Shown one piece after another: positions 54,083 through 63,058 of a stretch of 64,000 nucleotides of DNA; the stretch's first letter is position 1, and the number at the start of each line of letters is the position of its first letter. A model generated the notes under the pieces. It searched no databases, was not told the DNA's origin, and saw nothing but the letters and a program-made list of their open reading frames with translations. Location: positions 1 to 64,000 of the forward strand of contig CBDFHV010000082.1 in NCBI GenBank assembly GCA_965247705.1, written 5' to 3'. Source of the stretch: CBDFHV01 sp965247705. Its GTDB lineage: Bacteria > Pseudomonadota > Alphaproteobacteria > Rhodospirillales > CAMCUA01. The translations under genes and the position numbers were made by a program.

Positions 54083-55402
54083 TCAAGACCGAAGTACCGG
54101 CGCCATGGTCTCCAGCACGTCGGCGAAGGCGTCCATGAAGGCGTCGTAGTCGCCGTCCTCCAGGGCCACCGACAGGCTGAAAAAGCCACGCCGGGACACG
54201 TAAAAACCGCGCAGCAGCATCTCCAGTTGGAATAGCTTGCGGGCGCCCGCCGGGGTCGCCTCCGCATCCGTCGGCCGGGCGATGGGCCGGTCCTGAAAAT
54301 GAAGGCCGAGGATGGAGCCGATGCCGGTCACCTGGACCGCCACCCCGGCCACGGCGGCGGCCCGGCCCATGCGGCCGCGCAGGTCGTCTCCGGTGGCATT
54401 CAGCCGGTCCGCCGCCTCGGGCGTAAAGACTTGTTCCAGGCCGACGACCCCGGCCGCCATGGTCAGGGCGTTGTTGTTGTAGGTGCCCGAATGCAGCAGG
54501 GCGTCGGGCCGGTGAGGATCGTAAAGGTCCATCAGGTCGGCCCGGCCGCCGAAGGCGCCGAAGGTCATGCCGCCGCCCAGGTACTTGCCGAAGGTGGTCA
54601 GGTCGGGGGCGATGCCGAGGACTTTTTGCAGCCCGCCCGACGACAGGCGGGAGGTAATGACCTCGTCGAAGATCAAAAGGGCCCCACAGCGGTCGGCTTC
54701 TTCGCACAAGGCCCGCAGGAACTCGGCCGATCCCGGGATCGCGCCGCCGGCGCCCATCATGGGCTCCACGATGATCGCCGCCAGGTTGCCTGCGTTCTCG
54801 GCGATTGTGCGCCGGGCGCCATTGGCATCGTTGTAGGCGCCGGTCACCACCGGGAAAGGCACGTTGGTCCGCTCGCCGCCGGCGGCGAAATAGAGCAGCC
54901 CCCCGTGGTAGGCGCCATCGAAGGCCATCAGGCGTCCGCGGCCAGTGGCTGCCCGGGCCAGGCTGATGGCCATCAGGTTGGCCTCCGTGCCCGAGTTGCA
55001 GAACCGCACCCGCTCGCAGGCCGGGAAGCGCTGGCAGACAAGCTCGGTCAGTCGCGCCTCGTGGCGGTTGGGGGCGCCCAGCACGATGCCCTGGTCCAGC
55101 GCCCCGCGTACCGCCGCGACGATGGCCGGATGGGAGTGCCCGTAGAGGCCGGCCGTGTATTCGCCCAGAAAATCCCGGTAGGTGTGGCCGTCCAGGTCGG
55201 TCACGGTGGCGCCCTTTCCGCCGACCAGGACCAGGGGGAAGGGGTCGTAGAACAGGATGGTGCGGGTGTTGCCGCCGGGCATGTGGCGCGCCGCCATGTG
55301 ATTTTGCGCCGCGCTCCGTGGGTTGGCCGCCACGTATCGGTCCTCGGCCGCCGCCACCGCATCGTCGAGGGTCGCGTTCCGTGGCGCAGCGATCGTCGTC
55401 AT
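54083..55402 (-). CDS. class III aminotransferase, glutamate-1-semialdehyde aminomutase-like
   Basis: This 439-residue PLP enzyme has the PLP lysine in TFGKYLGGG, GTEANLMAISLARAATGR and the IFDEVITSR aspartate motif. The pattern is closest to HemL-like aminotransferases, but the N-terminus (ARHMPGGNTRTILFYDPFP) is that of a paralogous group, so haem synthesis is not assumed. ATG 55402 with GGAGGA upstream is chosen over an open frame reaching 55582. It is convergent with comM, 9 bp apart. Confidence 0.85.
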   Translation of the reverse strand: MTTIAAPRNATLDDAVAAAEDRYVAANPRSAAQNHMAARHMPGGNTRTILFYDPFPLVLVGGKGATVTDLDGHTYRDFLGEYTAGLYGHSHPAIVAAVRGALDQGIVLGAPNRHEARLTELVCQRFPACERVRFCNSGTEANLMAISLARAATGRGRLMAFDGAYHGGLLYFAAGGERTNVPFPVVTGAYNDANGARRTIAENAGNLAAIIVEPMMGAGGAIPGSAEFLRALCEEADRCGALLIFDEVITSRLSSGGLQKVLGIAPDLTTFGKYLGGGMTFGAFGGRADLMDLYDPHRPDALLHSGTYNNNALTMAAGVVGLEQVFTPEAADRLNATGDDLRGRMGRAAAVAGVAVQVTGIGSILGLHFQDRPIARPTDAEATPAGARKLFQLEMLLRGFYVSRRGFFSLSVALEDGDYDAFMDAFADVLETMAPVLRS

Positions 55403-55559
55403 GGGCTGGTCCTCCGCCGGCTGCTTGCCATGAACGCTAGCAGCGGCGGGCCGGCGGTGACAACCGGGCTCGGGTGCCGATGGTGTCTTGGAACGAGATT
55501 TGACGTGCTGAATACGGGCAGCAGGTTCATAGATCCGCATCGATACATCTGGAAGCGTA

Positions 55560-57005
55560 TCAAGGCCGGGGATGGTCGCCAATGCGCACTAATGCCAGCA
55601 GCCGCGACCTTTCGGCTGAAGATATTGCGTTCATGCCGAGCATCGCGGCGGCCAAGGCTGCGACCGCGATCGGTGCTAACCATACCGCCGGCAGCAATTC
55701 CGACGTGAAGACGCCGAAGGCGACCGCCGAAGCAACGGCTGGCTTCACCCACCAGGCGTGGCTTGCAAGTTTGAGTCGCTTGTGGGCGATCAGGAAGGCG
55801 AGCAACGCACCCACGGCCGCGGCGACGCACAGGGACAACACGGCCCCCGATACCGCGCCCAACGGGAGCAGGGCGAACATCGAACCGATGTGGAGAACGA
55901 CCATGAGCGAGAGGACTGCCGCGGCCTGCTTGCGGCCATCCATCGCGTTCAGCAAGTGCACCACGAACGTCACGACCGCGAATGACGGCAACAACCAGGC
56001 CAGATCGGCGACGATCGTGCCGGCGGCTTCGAACTTCGGTCCCAGGATCAGAAAGATCAGCCACGGGACATAGGCGGATGCACAAATGGCCGCCACCGTT
56101 GCAATTGCCAAAACCAGTTTCGCCGACAAGACGAAATCGGTCATCTCGCCGCCCCGCTGATAGTCGCGATTGATTTTCGGCAGGGACGCCAACGCAAGGG
56201 CGCGGGGTGGAATCAGAAACACCGTCACGAACTGCATCGCGATGCCGAAACTGGCAATCAATGCCGTGTTCGGCTCGACCTGGCGCAGGATGACGATGGC
56301 GACCTGGGCGAACAGGCCCAGCATCCATATTCCCAGCGTGATGGGCGCCGAGACCCGAAGCAGCGCAATCAGCAGGCGCCGACGGGTGCCGGGACGCGGC
56401 GCGAATCCGGTCATCCGATGCAGGCGGCGCAGAGAAGCCACCATTTCGAAACCCCAAAACAGGGCGCGCAGAAAGCATACCGACAACAACCCGCCTCCCA
56501 ACAGCAGGGTTGTGACGCCGCACAGCGCCTCCGCGCCGCGAAAGAGGGTCTCGAAGCGGGGAATCCAGGTCGCTTGCTCGAGGGCGATGAAACAGCCGCG
56601 CACCCAGTTGGCCACGGCACGAAAGACGAGGGTGACGACGAAAAAACCCACTGCCACCATGGTCCGGAACGTGGGTTCCGTGAACCCAATATAGGTCAAG
56701 CCGCACAGGCTCAAGATCGCTGCCATCGACAGGGTAACGGTCAAACTGTGGGCGGCAATGGCTCTCAGGTTCACTCGGCTTCGGCTGAGGCGCTGGGCCA
56801 GAATTATGTTCTGGCCGAAATTCGCCAGTCCCAGGAAAGCCATGTAGAAGGCGACGCCGTAAACGAACAGCCCTGTTTCCTCGGGGCCAAGAAGACGGGC
56901 GATGACGAGCAGGTAAAGGAAATGGATTATCCGCGCCGACACATGTGTCGCGACAAGGGCGCTGGCGTTGCGCAGAATGCGAGAGTGGAGAAGTTTCAGT
57001 CGCAT
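55560..57005 (-). CDS. oligosaccharide flippase (Wzx/MATE-like)
   Basis: This 481-residue integral membrane protein has about 12-14 hydrophobic helices. The N-terminal LLVIARLLGPEETGLFVYGVAFY signature is typical of polysaccharide biosynthesis flippases. It presumably exports lipid-linked oligosaccharides for a surface polymer. ATG 57005 is used; a TTG three bases earlier is in frame. Neighbouring polysaccharide genes on the same strand are damaged, so its partners may be gone. Confidence 0.86.
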   Translation of the reverse strand: MRLKLLHSRILRNASALVATHVSARIIHFLYLLVIARLLGPEETGLFVYGVAFYMAFLGLANFGQNIILAQRLSRSRVNLRAIAAHSLTVTLSMAAILSLCGLTYIGFTEPTFRTMVAVGFFVVTLVFRAVANWVRGCFIALEQATWIPRFETLFRGAEALCGVTTLLLGGGLLSVCFLRALFWGFEMVASLRRLHRMTGFAPRPGTRRRLLIALLRVSAPITLGIWMLGLFAQVAIVILRQVEPNTALIASFGIAMQFVTVFLIPPRALALASLPKINRDYQRGGEMTDFVLSAKLVLAIATVAAICASAYVPWLIFLILGPKFEAAGTIVADLAWLLPSFAVVTFVVHLLNAMDGRKQAAAVLSLMVVLHIGSMFALLPLGAVSGAVLSLCVAAAVGALLAFLIAHKRLKLASHAWWVKPAVASAVAFGVFTSELLPAVWLAPIAVAALAAAMLGMNAISSAERSRLLALVRIGDHPRP

Positions 57006-57151
57006 CAATGCCCCGCGAGGGGATGCACCTTCCTATGACCGTCCGCGCCGCGTCGATGGTTTCGGGTGACGGGCTCAGATCCAGTGAATTTGTCGTGTTG
57101 GCGCAATATTCCGGCGTCCGTTCCCTTCCTCGACGTCGTGTCGCCGTCGCT

Positions 57152-57460
57152 TCATTTCCGCCCGCTCCCGATCTCTTTCGCCGGCACCCCGACGACCGTG
57201 CTGCCCGCGGGGACGTTCTTGAGCGCAACCGAGCCAGCGCCGACAACGGCCCCTTCGCCCACGATCACACCCGGTGCCAGGGTGGCGCCGCCATAGATGA
57301 CTCCAGACGCCTTGACCTGGGACCGGCCGGCCAGTGTGGCGCCGGGGCTTAGACTCGTGCAATCCCCAAGGACGACGTCGTGGCCGAGCTCCACGAGACG
57401 CCGCGCGACATGGGATCCAACGAAGCCGGCGCCGCCCGTAATGAAAACCCGTTCCGTCAT
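57152..57460 (-). pseudogene. chimeric ORF: epimerase N-terminus fused to hexapeptide acyltransferase C-terminus
   Basis: Residues 1-33 (VFITGGAGFVGSHVARRLVELG) are the Rossmann start of an extended SDR epimerase. Residues 34-102 (SLSPGATLAG, GAVVGAGSVALKNVPAGSTVVGVPA) are the last coils of a left-handed beta-helix sugar acyltransferase of NeuD/PglD type. The join is in frame at a stretch (HDVVLGD) that could fit either family. It is probably a deletion fusing two genes of a polysaccharide locus; neither fold is complete. Confidence 0.72.
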
Positions 57461-57511
57461 GGCGTCTCCAAGCGCTCTTGGCGATCGACCGGGGGCGTGG
57501 GCCGTTCCGAC

Positions 57512-58526
57512 TTATCCGCTGCGCGCGAAATGCCGGGCATACTCCCGTTCGAAGAAATCCACCATCCAATTGGTATGGTCAACCTTGTCGGCGAGCAGTC
57601 GCTCTCGACCGGCCCGCACCCGCGCGGCAAGCTGGGAGTCGTCGAGCGTTCGCCGCACCACGCTCAACCAGTCGCCGCCATGATTCTCACCGACGCAGTT
57701 CACCACCAGGCCATATCTCTGCTCCTGCTCGTCGGTAAAGCCCCGTCCGACGGGCGATACATAAGAGGCCAGGGTTCCCAGCACGGCGCATTCCGATGCC
57801 ATGGTCGCGCTTTCGCCGATCAGGGCGGTCGCATAGGCGAGAAAATGATGGATTTGCGACACCGGGGCCGTCAGTCGATAGGGTTCCAGCTCCTTCGGTA
57901 AAGGTTGTTCCGAGGATACCAGCACGCGCCCGCGTTTCTCGAGCATGTGGACGAGGTCCATTTTCTTCGATAGGGGGATACCATGTGTGCCCATATCGTG
58001 GCTGGCCTCATAGGAGACGAAGCGCGTTAGGAAGTACGGTTTCGTGATATCGACGCCCGCCGCGCCGACCACCCTTTGATCGGGGGTGAAACGCTTGGGG
58101 GCGAGATACGCCATGGAGAGATAACTGGGGAAGGTACGATGGTCGCCGGATACGGATCGTTGGCAACAATCCGGCGTACAGACGTAGTTGGCCATCGGAT
58201 AGGCGAAGCGGTTGGTCATTGTGGCCATTTCGGTGCCATAGAATATCGCCGTTCGAACCCGGTCACCGAACAGAATACAGCGCAAGCGACCGACGACGGC
58301 GATACTGGGTCCCATGACGCCGGTCATAAAATGCGGTCGATACTCTTTGACGATCCGGGACAGTTTCAGGTTGCGCAGCCCGAACTCCACGGCCAGCGCC
58401 ACACCGGTCCGCTTGTGGCTCAACAGCTCGTATTGGAGGCCATTTTGGCGCATCAGCTCGCCGGCGCGATCCTTATCGCGAAGCGTAAATAACACCTCGT
58501 GATCAGCGGAGAGCAGATCGTTCGCT
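57512..58526 (-). pseudogene. DUF354-family gene truncated at its 5' end by IS630
   Basis: The open frame runs from the IS630 border at 58526 (…LANDLLSADHEVLFTLRDKDRA) to a stop at 57512. DUF354 proteins normally begin about 20-30 residues earlier with a glycosyltransferase-like ILFDIGHPAHV segment, which is missing. The remainder, including the GESATMASECAVLG region, is intact. GTG 58495 could start a shortened product. The family is associated with surface glycan synthesis. Confidence 0.72.
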
Positions 58527-58527
58527 A

Positions 58528-59661
58528 GTGTTCCGCTCGAAACAAATGATTCCCATCGGGCAGGTGTGATGCGATTCTGGGTTCATGGGGAAGAAAGTGA
58601 GGATCCAGCTGGCGCCTGGGGATCAGGACAGGCTGGAGGCGTTGATCGCCAATGGCAACACGCCGCAGAAGCATGTCCGACGGGCTCGGATTGTACGGCT
58701 GGCCGGCGACGGCGTTGGCACCGATGAGATCCAGCGCCGCTTGGGCGTGAGCAAACCGACCATCCGACGCTGGCGGACGCGCTATGTGGAGGCCGGCGTG
58801 GACGGTTTGTGCCGCGATAAGACGCGCCCGCCGGGCAAGGCACCGCTTGCGGCGGATGTGGTCATGCGGGTGATCGAGAAGACCAAGACGGAAACGCCGC
58901 CGGACGCGACCCACTGGAGCCTGCGAACGATGGCCAAGGCGGTGGGCATCGCGCCGTCGAGCGTTCAGGCGATCTGGAAGGCACATGAGCTGAAACCGCA
59001 TCTGGTGGCGACTTTCAAGCTGTCCAATGATCCGCGGTTTGCCGAGAAAGTCGAGGACGTGGTCGGGCTGTATGTCAACCCGCCGGAGCACGCCATCGTC
59101 CTGTCGGTGGACGAGAAGTCCCAGATCCAGGCACTCGACCGCACCCAGCCGGGCCTGCCGATGAAGAAGGGCCGGGCCGGCACCATGACCCACGACTATA
59201 AGCGCCACGGCACCACCACCCTGTTCGCGGCGCTCGACGTGCTCGACGGCACGGTCATCGGCCAATGCATGCAGAAGCATCGCCATCAGGAGTTCATCCG
59301 CTTCTTGAACAAGATCAACCGCGCGACGTCGAAGCACCTGGCTCTCCACCTGATCGTCGACAACTACGCCGCCCACAAGACGCCGGAGGTCAAGCGCTGG
59401 CTGAAACGCCATCCCCGGTTCCACCTGCATTTCACGCCGACCTCGGCGTCGTGGCTCAACTTGGTCGAACGCTTCTTTGCCGAGATCACCCGAAAGCGCA
59501 TCCGTCGCGGCGTGTTTCACTCCATCGTCGAATTGCAAATGGCCATCAACGACTACCTCGACCAGCACAACGCCGACCCCAAGCCTTTCGCCTGGACGGC
59601 TTCCGCCAGTTCCATCATCGATAAGGTCAACCGAGGGAAACAAGCGTTGGAATCGCTATAC
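58528..59661 (+). mobile_element. IS630-family insertion sequence
   Basis: The borders are set at TA dinucleotides 58526-58527 and 59662-59663, the target duplication of IS630/mariner elements. The ends show only weak inverted similarity (shared GTTTCCC/GATTCCC blocks about 25 bp in), so the exact limits are approximate. The insertion removed the start of the DUF354 gene. Confidence 0.65.
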
Positions 59662-59664
59662 TAG
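58585..59664 (+). CDS. IS630-family transposase
   Basis: This 359-residue protein has an N-terminal HTH (GTDEIQRRLGVSKPTIRRWRTRY) and a DDE core with VLSVDEKSQIQ, LIVDNYAAHK and WLNLVERFFAEITRK. The frame is intact. The TAG stop at 59662-59664 uses the TA of the apparent target duplication, so the stop codon is supplied by the insertion site. Confidence 0.9.
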   Translation: MGKKVRIQLAPGDQDRLEALIANGNTPQKHVRRARIVRLAGDGVGTDEIQRRLGVSKPTIRRWRTRYVEAGVDGLCRDKTRPPGKAPLAADVVMRVIEKTKTETPPDATHWSLRTMAKAVGIAPSSVQAIWKAHELKPHLVATFKLSNDPRFAEKVEDVVGLYVNPPEHAIVLSVDEKSQIQALDRTQPGLPMKKGRAGTMTHDYKRHGTTTLFAALDVLDGTVIGQCMQKHRHQEFIRFLNKINRATSKHLALHLIVDNYAAHKTPEVKRWLKRHPRFHLHFTPTSASWLNLVERFFAEITRKRIRRGVFHSIVELQMAINDYLDQHNADPKPFAWTASASSIIDKVNRGKQALESLY

Positions 59665-59690
59665 ACCCCATGTCCGACTGGGATGTGGGT

Positions 59691-59768
59691 GACCCGTCTC
59701 ACATTATGCGGGTGTCGAGGGTTGCACCGGATGGTCCGGTGTCTTGCCTCATGCATAGGAGACGGGTC
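59691..59768 (+). ncRNA. stem-loop upstream of the IS110 transposase, candidate bridge-RNA region
   Basis: A perfect 10-bp inverted repeat GACCCGTCTC (59691-59700) / GAGACGGGTC (59759-59768) encloses TATGC/GCATA (59705-59709, 59753-59757) and GAGG/CCTC (59717-59720, 59747-59750). An apical hairpin CACCGGA-TGG-TCCGGTG (59725-59741) follows. Internal loops separate these stems. IS110-family elements encode a structured bridge RNA in a non-coding end, and this is the only non-coding DNA before the transposase. The right arm contains the GGAG ribosome site, so folding could also control translation. Confidence 0.4.
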
Positions 59769-60881
59769 ATGGAACAGGTTATCACGTACGTGGGTCTGGA
59801 CGTTCACAAGAAGAGCATTTCGGTCGCCATTGCCGATGGCGGCTTGCGCCGGGAGGCGCGCTATTTCGGCACCATCGCGAACCAACCGGCGGCGTTGCGG
59901 AAGTTGGCGCACAGGCTGGGGCGCGAGGGACGCGCGCTGCGCTTCTGCTACGAGGCCGGGCCGTGCGGTTACGGGGTCTATCGGACGCTAACATCGCTCG
60001 GCCACGACTGCGTGGTGGTGGCGCCGTCGCTGATCCCGCGGCGTCCTGGCGATCGGATCAAGACCGACCGCCGCGATGCCTTGGGCTTGGCCAAGCTGGA
60101 CCGCGCCGGCGAGCTGACGCCGGTGTGGGTTCCCGAGCCCGAGCACGAGGCCCTGCGCGATCTGGTGCGGGCCCGCGCGGCGGCGGTCAAGGCCCTGCGC
60201 CGGGCGCGTCAGCAGTTGAGCGGCTTCCTGCTACGCCACGCCCGCACGCGAGACGGCAACAACTGGACCCTGGCCCACCGGCGCTGGCTGGCGAGCCTGC
60301 GTTTCGAGCAGCCGGCCCAGCAGATCGTCCTGGAGGACTATATCCAGGCCATCGAGGATGCCCAGGCGCGGCGCGACCGCCTGACGGCCGAGATCGAAGC
60401 ATTGGTCCCCCGTTGGTCCCTGGCTGCCGTCGCCCAGGCCCTTCAGGCCATGCGCGGCGTGGCGCTGATCACCGCCGTCACCCTGTTGGCCGAGATCGGC
60501 GACCTGACCCGTTTCGACAGCCCGCGTCAGCTCATGGCGCACCTCGGTCTGGTGCCCTCGGAGCATTCCAGCGCCGCTCACATCCGGCGCGGCGCCATCA
60601 CCAAGGCCGGCAACGCCGAGGCGCGCCGCGTCATGATCGAGGCCGCCTGGTGCTACCGCCTGCCGGCGCGGGTCAGCCGCTGCCTCCTGGAGCGCCTCCA
60701 GGGCCAACCCAAGGCGGTCCGCGACATCGCCTGGAAGGCCCAGACCCGCCTCTGCGCCCGCTACCGCCGCATGGGCGCCCAAGGCAAGGATACCCCCCTG
60801 GTCACAACGGCTATCGCCCGCGAGATGCTCGGCTTCGTCTGGGCCATCGCCCGCGAGGTCGCGCCGCGCAAGGCCGGCTGA
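59769..60881 (+). CDS. IS110-family transposase (DEDD recombinase)
   Basis: This 370-residue protein has the DEDD domain start YVGLDVHKKSISVAIAD, CYEAGPCGYGVYR, DRRDALGLAKL and the C-terminal Transposase_20 domain with MRGVALITAVTLLAEIGD and HIRRGAITKAGNAEARR. ATG 59769 immediately follows the hairpin arm; an in-frame ATG at 59670 would run through the structured region. IS110 elements lack classical inverted repeats, so the element borders are not defined here. Confidence 0.9.
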   Translation: MEQVITYVGLDVHKKSISVAIADGGLRREARYFGTIANQPAALRKLAHRLGREGRALRFCYEAGPCGYGVYRTLTSLGHDCVVVAPSLIPRRPGDRIKTDRRDALGLAKLDRAGELTPVWVPEPEHEALRDLVRARAAAVKALRRARQQLSGFLLRHARTRDGNNWTLAHRRWLASLRFEQPAQQIVLEDYIQAIEDAQARRDRLTAEIEALVPRWSLAAVAQALQAMRGVALITAVTLLAEIGDLTRFDSPRQLMAHLGLVPSEHSSAAHIRRGAITKAGNAEARRVMIEAAWCYRLPARVSRCLLERLQGQPKAVRDIAWKAQTRLCARYRRMGAQGKDTPLVTTAIAREMLGFVWAIAREVAPRKAG

Positions 60882-61293
60882 GAAAAAGCAGGGAAAAATC
60901 GTCACCCCACAAGAGGAGGACCGAAGCAGCCTACCAACAGTCCGCCGGCGCCCATGCCTGGGGGCGAGACCACGGTGAGGGGAACCCTCGACTGCTCTAC
61001 GAGCGGGACTTGTCCCACGCTCGTCATCTAGACCGAGGCAGCCCCACGACGAACCCAGGGTCATGCGGTCCCAACCCGCGCATCAGAGATCGATCAACCG
61101 TCGTCAGGACGGTTTCGCCCCCTGCCATGTGCGCTGGCGCTATACGTATCTCGACACCGGCAACACGGTGAGCGGTGATCTTCGTCCGAAACCTTGAATT
61201 CGGACATGAGAGAGCAGGTTTATCCGCCGATTGGATCGAAATGCCGGCTTCCGATAGGGTCTCCACCGCGAAGACAAAGTCTAGGCTGCCTTC
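60882..61293. other. non-coding stretch after IS110 with three consecutive hairpins
   Basis: Hairpins CGCCC/GGGCG (60949-60966), GAGGG-GAA-CCCTC (60977-60989) and CGAGCG…CGCTCG with an inner GGAC/GTCC (61000-61023) follow one another in 75 bp. The first part is probably the right end of the IS110 element. From about 61100 to 61293 no gene or repeat is seen; it must carry the promoter of the next gene. Confidence 0.5.
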
Positions 61294-61887
61294 ATGACCG
61301 TTACATCCTGGGACAAGCGGCTTGCCGTCATGCTGGTCAAGCCGTTGGTGGCGACGCCGGTCCATCCCAACCATCTCACCAGTCTTAGCTTCGTCGCGGG
61401 GCTGACGGCGGCCGTGATGTTCGCGCTCGGCGGACCGGGGTTGGTGAATTTGGCGGCGGGTTTGTTCTCGTTCGCGGTATTTCTCGACCACACCGACGGT
61501 GAGCTCGCGCGCCTGGCCGGGAAGACCTCGGCATTCGGCCATCGCTTTGATTCCGTGGTCAACGCCTCCAATTACACGATGCTGTTCATCGGCATCGGCA
61601 TCGGTCTGTCCGCTGGGGAGATGGGAAGCGCAGCGCTCGCCCTTGGGTTCGCCGCCGGCCTCACCAACCCGGTGATCTTCGTCCTGCGTCTCGGCCTTGA
61701 ACGCCGCGCCGGCGCCAAGGCCGTGGCCCATCCCCACTACGCCGGCGTCGAAATCGAAGACCTCATCTACCTGGTCGGTCCGATCACCTGGGCGGGCGGG
61801 CTCGAGTACTTTTTCCTAGCCTATGGGTTCGGCGCCTTCGGCTATCTGGCATGGACCGTGTGGGAGGCACTGAAGTCGCGCCAATAG
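61294..61887 (+). CDS. CDP-alcohol phosphatidyltransferase family protein with altered motif
   Basis: This 197-residue membrane protein has about five helices. The CDP-alcohol phosphotransferase motif is present as D65-HT-D68-G-EL-A-R73…G82-HRF-D86-SVV-N90. The last position of the motif, normally aspartate and proposed to be the catalytic base, is asparagine. The enzyme may be inactive, or it may use another residue or substrate. It is a single gene between an IS110 remnant and a convergent cNMP-binding gene. Confidence 0.82.
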   Translation: MTVTSWDKRLAVMLVKPLVATPVHPNHLTSLSFVAGLTAAVMFALGGPGLVNLAAGLFSFAVFLDHTDGELARLAGKTSAFGHRFDSVVNASNYTMLFIGIGIGLSAGEMGSAALALGFAAGLTNPVIFVLRLGLERRAGAKAVAHPHYAGVEIEDLIYLVGPITWAGGLEYFFLAYGFGAFGYLAWTVWEALKSRQ

Positions 61888-61932
61888 GCCGCAAACCGGT
61901 CACAAGCAGAAACGCTTCGATAGGGACATTCC

Positions 61933-62955
61933 CTACGCCCCTGGCGCCATCGCCACCGTCACCGGCAGGTTGCCGGCGGCGTCGCGGATCAGGCGGTGGC
62001 CGCTCAGGCGGGTGTATTCGCTGGTGGTGCGGGCCAAGCTGCGCAAAAACTCGGCCGCGATGGCGTTGAGCAGCCCCAGGGACAGGGACGTATCGCCCTC
62101 GTAGATGCGGCGGAATGCCGCGCGGGGCAGTTCCAGGACCACCGTCTCGCCGCGGGCCACGCACAGACTGCCGTGATCGCCACCCAGGATCAGGGCGGTC
62201 ACGCCAACCATGCGGCCGGGCCCGAGGGCGGCCAGGGGGCGCAGGCCGCGGCCGTCCCTGGCCAGCGCGGAAACGGCGCCGCGCACGACGACGAAACAGG
62301 ACTTGCCAGGATCGCCGGCATCGAACAGGGCCGCCCCGGGGCCGGCCCGACGCACCCGGGTGGCGCGGCGGAACGTGTCCAGGTTCTCCGCGTCCCAACG
62401 GTTGCAGCAGGGCAGCACCGGCAAATAGGCGCGCACATCGAACGGCGCCCGACCGCCCCGTACTTTTCCTTGGCGCTCGATGTCGCCCGGAAGGCATGGC
62501 CCGTCCATGGCCAGCACGCGGGCATTCAGGTCGTGCAGCCGTTGGCACAGGGCCTCAATGGTGGCGCGCATCACGCCCATGGCCGCCGGGTGGCGCTGGG
62601 ACAAGAGGCCGAGGAAATAGGCCCGTTCCAGGAACACCGCCCCACCACGGGCGGTGGCCCGCACCGAGGCGGTGCGCAGGCCCGCGTCCACCAGGGCGGC
62701 GTCGCCGACCATGGCGCCAAGCGCGACCGCGGTGATCACGTGCTCGCCGCCGCCGGGGATCTTGGTCACCACGTCGGCGGCCCCGCTGTCCAGAAAGTAG
62801 GCCCCGTCCGGCGGCGCGCCCTGGACGATCAAGCTGTCGCCGGCGGCGAACCGCACCGCCCGCAAGCCGCCCCGCAAAGAGTCAAGGCACCCGTCGTCCA
62901 GCGCCGCGAAATGGGGGATGGCGCGCAGGCGGTCATTGTTCAAGGCGGTGGACAT
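61933..62955 (-). CDS. protein with two cyclic-nucleotide-binding domains
   Basis: This 340-residue protein has a first cNMP-fold at about residues 13-110 (FAAGDSLIVQGAPPDGAYFLDSGAADVV) and a second at about 190-310 (GAALFDAGDPGKSCFVVVRGAVSALA). The classical RxA phosphate-binding arginine motif is not obvious in either. No DNA-binding HTH is visible at the C-terminus, so it is not a Crp-type regulator; a sensory or adaptor role is inference. It is transcribed away from the protease gene across about 100 bp. Confidence 0.75.
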   Translation of the reverse strand: MSTALNNDRLRAIPHFAALDDGCLDSLRGGLRAVRFAAGDSLIVQGAPPDGAYFLDSGAADVVTKIPGGGEHVITAVALGAMVGDAALVDAGLRTASVRATARGGAVFLERAYFLGLLSQRHPAAMGVMRATIEALCQRLHDLNARVLAMDGPCLPGDIERQGKVRGGRAPFDVRAYLPVLPCCNRWDAENLDTFRRATRVRRAGPGAALFDAGDPGKSCFVVVRGAVSALARDGRGLRPLAALGPGRMVGVTALILGGDHGSLCVARGETVVLELPRAAFRRIYEGDTSLSLGLLNAIAAEFLRSLARTTSEYTRLSGHRLIRDAAGNLPVTVAMAPGA

Positions 62956-63058
62956 GGGCGGGGTGAAACCCGGTCGAGAGAAGCCGCAACATCAACACAG
63001 AGCCACAGAGCCACGGGGATTTCAACGACGGCGACCCTCGTGCCCGGTGGTCCGCCCC

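Noticed and set aside
54299..55708. 469-codon plus-strand ORF over the aminotransferase gene
   Set aside because: Antisense shadow; the minus-strand gene has full PLP-enzyme motifs and a ribosome site.
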